DNA of 8,347 nucleotides from Gemmatimonadales bacterium (GTDB taxonomy: Bacteria > Gemmatimonadota > Gemmatimonadetes > Gemmatimonadales > GWC2-71-9): contig JAUVRV010000097.1 of assembly GCA_030597435.1 (NCBI GenBank), forward strand, positions 1-8,347, given 5' to 3'. Made by a program: the position numbers and the translations under genes. Of the stretch, positions 4,451 through 8,347 are shown in pieces. Each line of letters begins with the position of its first letter. Position 1 is the stretch's first letter. Below the pieces are notes generated by a model. The model was not told the DNA's origin, ran no database searches, and saw only the letters and a program-made list of their open reading frames with translations.

Positions 4451-7177
4451 TTGAATAGCGACGTCGACCGCCTCACGGTGGCCATCGCCGAACGTTACAC
4501 CCTCGTGCGCGAACTTGGCAGCGGTGGAATGGCGACCGTCTACCTCGCCGAGGACGTGAAGCACCATCGCAAGGTGGCGCTCAAGGTATTGCGGCCCGAA
4601 CTCGCGGCCGTGCTCGGTGCCGAACTGTTCCTCCAAGAGATCACCACGACGGCGAGCCTGCAGCACCCTCACATCCTACCACTCTTCGATTCGGGTGAAG
4701 CGGACGGCTTCCTCTATTACGTGATGCCGTTCATCGAGGGCGAGACGCTGCGCGACAAGCTGAACCGGGAAACGCAACTCGGTATCGAAGAAGCGGTGCG
4801 GATCACCAGTGATGTCGCCGACGCGCTCGACTACGCACACCGTGACGGCGTAATCCACCGTGACATCAAACCCGAGAACATTCTGCTCCACAACGACCGC
4901 CCGATGGTGGTGGACTTCGGGATCGCGTTGGCGGTGAGTGCGGCCGCAGGTGGCCGCATGACGGAGACCGGACTGAGTCTTGGTACGCCCCACTACATGA
5001 GTCCGGAGCAAGCGACGGCGGAAAAGGACATCACCCACCGGTCGGACGTTTACTCGTTGGGCAGCGTGCTGTACGAGATGTTGACGGGTGAGCCACCCCA
5101 CACGGGTGCGTCAGCCCAAGCGATCATCATGAAGATCGTAACCGAAGAAGCACAACCGGTGACGGAACTTCGCAAGTCGGTGCCACCCCATGTCGCGGCC
5201 GCCACGGCGAAGGCATTGCAGAAGTTGCCAGCGGATCGGTTCGGCAGCGCGGCGAAATTTGCCGAGGCGCTTTCCAATCCGGGGTTCACAGTGGCGAAGG
5301 TACCAGCTGCTCACGCCACCGCGATCGAGGGGCCGTGGAAACGGATGAGTCTCGGGCTCGGCGTGTTCGCTGCAGTGATGACCATTGCTGCCATCTTGTC
5401 GTTTGCGCGTTCCGAACCGCCACTACCCGTCGTGCGATACCGAGTGTATGAGGCGGAGGGGGAAGGGCGCATGGGTAGTGTCGCCATTTCGCCCGATGGC
5501 CGCGATTTGGTATACCAGGGACCCGGCCCCCGCGGTGGACAGCTGTGGCGCCGGGCGCGAGACGAGTTGCACGGCGCTCCAATCCCCGGGACGCAGAGCG
5601 CCTTCCATCCGTTCTTCTCTGCAGACGGAGAGAGCGTGGGTTTCTTCACTATCAACCCCGCATCACTCCAGACAATTCCGTTGAACGGAGGTCCGGCGTC
5701 CACGTTGGCGACGGGGGGGCAATTCAACATCGGTGGAGGCGCGTCATGGGGTAATGATGGATACCTCTACTTCGGCGGACCGCTCGGTGCGGCCAACGAA
5801 ACGCGAGGGATACAACGGGTGACTGCAGCAGGTGGTGACGCTGAGCGAGTCACGGTTCCTGATTCGTCGCTGAGCGAGACCGCTCACATGTGGCCTGAGA
5901 AGCTTCCCGCCGGTGACGGGTTGTTGTTCACGGTCGCCTATGGTGCGGATCCCAACCTGTATGACATCGCCGTGGCGGACCTGGGCACCGGACGGCAAAG
6001 TGTGCTAATGCGAGGGGTTTACGCTCGGTCTGCGGCGTCGGGCCATATCCTCGTGGTTACAGTGGATGGCAACCTGCTCGCGGCACCGTTCGATCAGGGC
6101 AGGCTCACGGTGACGGGTGAGCCAGTCACTGTCGTCGAAGATGTACTCGTGCGTGTCGCGGCCTCCAACGCAGCGCGGAACTTTGGTGCCATGTTGCGTG
6201 TGTCGAGTCATGGGACTCTCGTGTATGCGTCAGATCCCCGGGCTCGTGGATTGGACGCGACGGAGCGAAGTCTGACATGGGTATATCGGGATGGCAGGGA
6301 GGAGGAAGCATTCCCGGACTGGCGCGTGAACTTCAACTCACTGGCGATTTCGCCAGACGGATCCCAAGTAGTCACGTCTGTGCTGAACGGCAGACAACGG
6401 GACCTGTGGATCAGACAGTTCCGAGACGGCACTGCGTTCAAGCTGACGTTTGAGCTACGCTCCAACCGCCGACCGGTCTGGTCTCCGGATGGTCGCTGGG
6501 TGACGTTCGTCGGGTATGACAACCTCTCTGATGGAACTCTCTTCTCCAAGCGTGCCAACGGTACGGGAAGTTCGCGCAAATTGGTTGAGGCTGAAGCGCC
6601 AATCTTTGAAGGACTTTGGTCTCGCGATGGCTCGTGGTTGATCTACCGGACCGACAACAACGAACCGGACCGCGGCGACATCCTGGCGTACCGGGCGGAT
6701 TGGGACAGCACGGTGGCATTGGTCGCGACCGAGTTCGAGGAACACTCGCCGGCACTGTCGCCCGACGGACAGTGGTTGGCGTACGTGTCCGACCACGAGG
6801 GGAAACCGGAAGTGTACGTGCGTCCGTTTCCGAACACGAACGCCGGCATATGGCGGGTTTCGACGGACGGCGGGATGCAGCCAATGTGGGCGAACAGCGG
6901 TATCGAGTTGTTCTATCAGGATGAGCAAGGTCAAATGGTCGCTGTTCCGGTGCAAACCAGATCTGTCTTCGTGATCGGTGAACAGCGATCTCTCTTCTCC
7001 ACCTCGGGCTACTTGAGACCGGTAGCAACTTCGATCGGAGCATTCAACCACGCCAGCTACGCCGTTGCTCCAGATGACGACAAGTTCCTGATGATAAGGG
7101 TACCCGACGGTGCTGAAGGTGAGTTGATCGCGGTGGAGCATTTCTTCGCAGAGTTGAGAGAGAAAGTGGGGAGTTAG
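4451..7177 (+). CDS. Membrane Ser/Thr protein kinase with C-terminal TolB/WD40-like beta-propeller
   Basis: The product is 908 residues from the TTG start. Residues 16-275 are a complete Hanks-type kinase: glycine loop ELGSGGMATVY (21-31), ATP-binding K45 in KVALKVL, helix-C E63, catalytic loop HRDIKPEN with D138 and N143, D155 in DFG, and the activation segment ending GTPHYMSPEQ with E186. All catalytic residues are present, and the RD-type loop suggests control by phosphorylation of the activation-segment threonines (T171, T173, T179).
Residues about 299-318 are one hydrophobic membrane helix (LGLGVFAAVMTIAAILSF). Residues 325-905 form a large beta-propeller with repeated xxSPDGxxLxYx blades, for example AISPDG at 345, LAISPDG at 631, VWSPDGRWVTF at 676 and ALSPDGQWLAYVSD at 768. 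The kinase should face the cytoplasm and the propeller the outside, giving a receptor-like layout frequent in Gemmatimonadota and Acidobacteriota. The ligand is unknown.
The lipoprotein gene starts 2 bases after the stop, so the two are surely co-transcribed. A start at GTG 4424 would add nine residues. Confidence 0.93.
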   Translation: MNSDVDRLTVAIAERYTLVRELGSGGMATVYLAEDVKHHRKVALKVLRPELAAVLGAELFLQEITTTASLQHPHILPLFDSGEADGFLYYVMPFIEGETLRDKLNRETQLGIEEAVRITSDVADALDYAHRDGVIHRDIKPENILLHNDRPMVVDFGIALAVSAAAGGRMTETGLSLGTPHYMSPEQATAEKDITHRSDVYSLGSVLYEMLTGEPPHTGASAQAIIMKIVTEEAQPVTELRKSVPPHVAAATAKALQKLPADRFGSAAKFAEALSNPGFTVAKVPAAHATAIEGPWKRMSLGLGVFAAVMTIAAILSFARSEPPLPVVRYRVYEAEGEGRMGSVAISPDGRDLVYQGPGPRGGQLWRRARDELHGAPIPGTQSAFHPFFSADGESVGFFTINPASLQTIPLNGGPASTLATGGQFNIGGGASWGNDGYLYFGGPLGAANETRGIQRVTAAGGDAERVTVPDSSLSETAHMWPEKLPAGDGLLFTVAYGADPNLYDIAVADLGTGRQSVLMRGVYARSAASGHILVVTVDGNLLAAPFDQGRLTVTGEPVTVVEDVLVRVAASNAARNFGAMLRVSSHGTLVYASDPRARGLDATERSLTWVYRDGREEEAFPDWRVNFNSLAISPDGSQVVTSVLNGRQRDLWIRQFRDGTAFKLTFELRSNRRPVWSPDGRWVTFVGYDNLSDGTLFSKRANGTGSSRKLVEAEAPIFEGLWSRDGSWLIYRTDNNEPDRGDILAYRADWDSTVALVATEFEEHSPALSPDGQWLAYVSDHEGKPEVYVRPFPNTNAGIWRVSTDGGMQPMWANSGIELFYQDEQGQMVAVPVQTRSVFVIGEQRSLFSTSGYLRPVATSIGAFNHASYAVAPDDDKFLMIRVPDGAEGELIAVEHFFAELREKVGS
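7168..7173 (+). promoter_or_regulatory. Ribosome binding site for the lipoprotein, inside the end of the kinase gene
   Basis: GGGGAG sits within the last codons of the kinase and 6 bases before the ATG at 7180. With only two bases between stop and start, translation of the second gene is probably coupled to that of the kinase. Confidence 0.7.
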
Positions 7178-7179
7178 CG

Positions 7180-8235
7180 ATGCAGGCAAGAGCTTCTTGG
7201 GCGATCATGCTTTTGGCCATTCCGGTTTTGGCAACGTGTGGCGATGGCATCCCCGCCGGTCCAGACAACCGGGATCCAACCGCGGCGATCGTTGCCGATC
7301 CGTACACACTAAAGACAGGAGACACCGCGGTCACGGTTGTCACGCTCGAGGCCGACGTGCGCGATCCGGACCTGGACCCTCTGACCGTCGTGTGGACAGT
7401 TCCAGGCGGGACGTTTGTCGAGGGGACATCTGCGACCGACGATATCGTGAAGGTCTCGTATGCTGGTACCGCACCGCACACGGTCACGCTGGATGCAGAT
7501 GACGGAAAGGGAGGGACGGCGTCACGCGCGTTCACGCTCCAATTGGGGACGGGTCTGACGCGCTACCAGAAGAACTACGTCGAGGCGCTTTTCTTGGGTT
7601 CCGGTGAGTTCGCCCCGAGTGACGGCGATATTGCGTGTCCTTCCTGGAACGAGCAGTGGTCGGGTTTCCCAAAGGGTACCATCGTTCGCGTAATCGTATC
7701 GACCACGGTCGACGGCAATTCGCTCGACGGCGCGGACACCCAGCAGATGATCCAGGACGCGTTGGCTGATGTCCCATACGCCTCGGCGGGCTGGCTAAAT
7801 ACGACGTACGAGACGACCATAGATCTCGATCCAATGCCCGGGGCGGACGAAGTCACGAGTACCGACCACCCCGATCCGATGTCGACCGGCTGTGGGGGTG
7901 ATCCGGGTTGTATCCACCACCAATGGCGGGACCAGGGCTTCGAAACCATCCTGCTGTCGGGCCGGGCCGTGCAGATGGAGAGCGCCATAAACTCGGACGG
8001 GTTCGTCCACGATATCGTTGGTCATGGGATCATGGGACTGTGCCATATAGATCAGGAGTCGATCGGCGGGAACCATATTTCCTTGATGCCGGGTGGACCC
8101 GGTGCAGCCAACGGGCAGGAAGCCGACAAGCTCACCGACACCGACATGGTGGCGACGCGCGCTGTCTTTGGGTCAGGGTTGGATCTAGGTGCAGGGCGGG
8201 CCGAGTTCTTGGCGGCGGATTTGATCAATCCTTAG
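7180..8235 (+). CDS. Putative lipoprotein with Ig/PKD-like domain and divergent metzincin-like peptidase domain
   Basis: The product is 351 residues. Residues 1-20 form an export signal ending VLATC, a near-lipobox (threonine at -1 is less usual) with C20 as the likely lipidated cysteine. Residues about 33-122 are an Ig/PKD/cadherin-like beta domain (PTAAIVADP, EADVRDPDLDPLTVVWTVPGG, VTLDADDGKGGTAS).
Residues about 125-335 resemble a metzincin peptidase. They show an edge strand KGTIVRVIVSTTV (165-177), helix QQMIQDALADV, then HDIVGHGIMGLCHID (277-291), a Met-turn-like SLMPGG (301-306) and LTDTDMVATRAVFG (318-331), which matches the helix closing matrixin domains. The zinc helix is abnormal: HDxxxHxxxGxxH replaces HExxHxxGxxH, and the catalytic glutamate is not in its place. 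C238 and C244 could form a disulfide; C153 and C288 are the other cysteines.
It is translationally coupled to the receptor kinase, so it may be a surface partner or effector of that pathway. The fold call is from motif order only; activity is uncertain. Confidence 0.7.
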   Translation: MQARASWAIMLLAIPVLATCGDGIPAGPDNRDPTAAIVADPYTLKTGDTAVTVVTLEADVRDPDLDPLTVVWTVPGGTFVEGTSATDDIVKVSYAGTAPHTVTLDADDGKGGTASRAFTLQLGTGLTRYQKNYVEALFLGSGEFAPSDGDIACPSWNEQWSGFPKGTIVRVIVSTTVDGNSLDGADTQQMIQDALADVPYASAGWLNTTYETTIDLDPMPGADEVTSTDHPDPMSTGCGGDPGCIHHQWRDQGFETILLSGRAVQMESAINSDGFVHDIVGHGIMGLCHIDQESIGGNHISLMPGGPGAANGQEADKLTDTDMVATRAVFGSGLDLGAGRAEFLAADLINP

Positions 8236-8347
8236 TTGAGGATTTCTTGCTGTCCCTCGTGATTCGAACGTTCACCGCGATCTGTTTCGGCGGACTCGGG
8301 CTGCCGTAGGCAACGAGCAGTGAAACCACGTCCGAGCAGACCGATAC
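8225..8347 (-). CDS. Possible C-terminal end of a leftward gene running off the window
   Basis: On the minus strand a frame is open from the window edge to a TGA at 8227-8225, giving 40 residues that end AVNVRITRDSKKSSTKD. Codon third positions are mostly G or C, as in the other genes here, while the competing minus frame that ends near 8235 is less biased. The frame would overlap the lipoprotein gene tail by 11 bases in convergent orientation. No family was recognised and the piece is short, so chance is a real alternative. Confidence 0.25.
   Translation of the reverse strand, partial: VSVCSDVVSLLVAYGSPSPPKQIAVNVRITRDSKKSSTKD

Noticed and set aside
6455..7189. Minus-strand ORF of 244 codons
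   Set aside because: It is antisense to the propeller of the kinase, whose SPDG blade repeats are clear on the plus strand.

Overview
This 8.3 kb chromosomal window is GC-rich and most resembles a member of the Gemmatimonadota or a similar soil or marine lineage such as Acidobacteriota. That is an inference from protein style: a large membrane Ser/Thr kinase fused to a TolB-like propeller, a YtcJ-type amidohydrolase end, a cyclase/TPR-type C-terminus and secreted CocE-type hydrolases. There is no rRNA or marker gene to prove it. No tRNA, CRISPR array, insertion sequence or phage gene was seen.

Layout. Bases 1-168 are the 3' end of an amidohydrolase reading rightward. Bases 212-391 hold a 59-codon rightward ORF that looks like only the C-terminal tail of a TPR protein, probably a gene remnant. 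A hairpin at 476-498 lies between this tail and the convergent leftward gene at 504-2702. That gene encodes a secreted CocE/alpha-amino-acid-ester-hydrolase-like enzyme with an extra N-terminal beta domain. Upstream of it, also leftward, is argG (2859-4103), a complete argininosuccinate synthase. The two are 156 bases apart and may or may not be co-transcribed.

Bases 4104-4450 form a divergent control region. On the argG side it holds a possible 31-codon leader ORF with its own Shine-Dalgarno sequence and a strong GC-rich hairpin. Between the two genes lies a perfect CRP-type palindrome (TGTGA-N6-TCACA). Rightward from here runs a tight two-gene unit. The first gene is a 908-residue receptor-like Ser/Thr kinase with one membrane helix and a beta-propeller sensor-like region. 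The second starts 2 bases after the kinase stop and encodes a 351-residue putative lipoprotein with an Ig/PKD-like domain and a domain that looks like a metzincin zinc peptidase. Its active-site segment departs from HExxHxxGxxH and lacks the usual catalytic glutamate. This kinase plus divergent metzincin pair is the most unusual content of the window. A short leftward open frame at the right edge may be the tail of another gene.

Reading of the whole: argG is housekeeping arginine synthesis. The secreted ester or peptide hydrolase and the fragmentary amidohydrolase suggest use of external amino-acid derivatives. The kinase and lipoprotein look like a separate envelope-signalling unit that shares the control region with argG.
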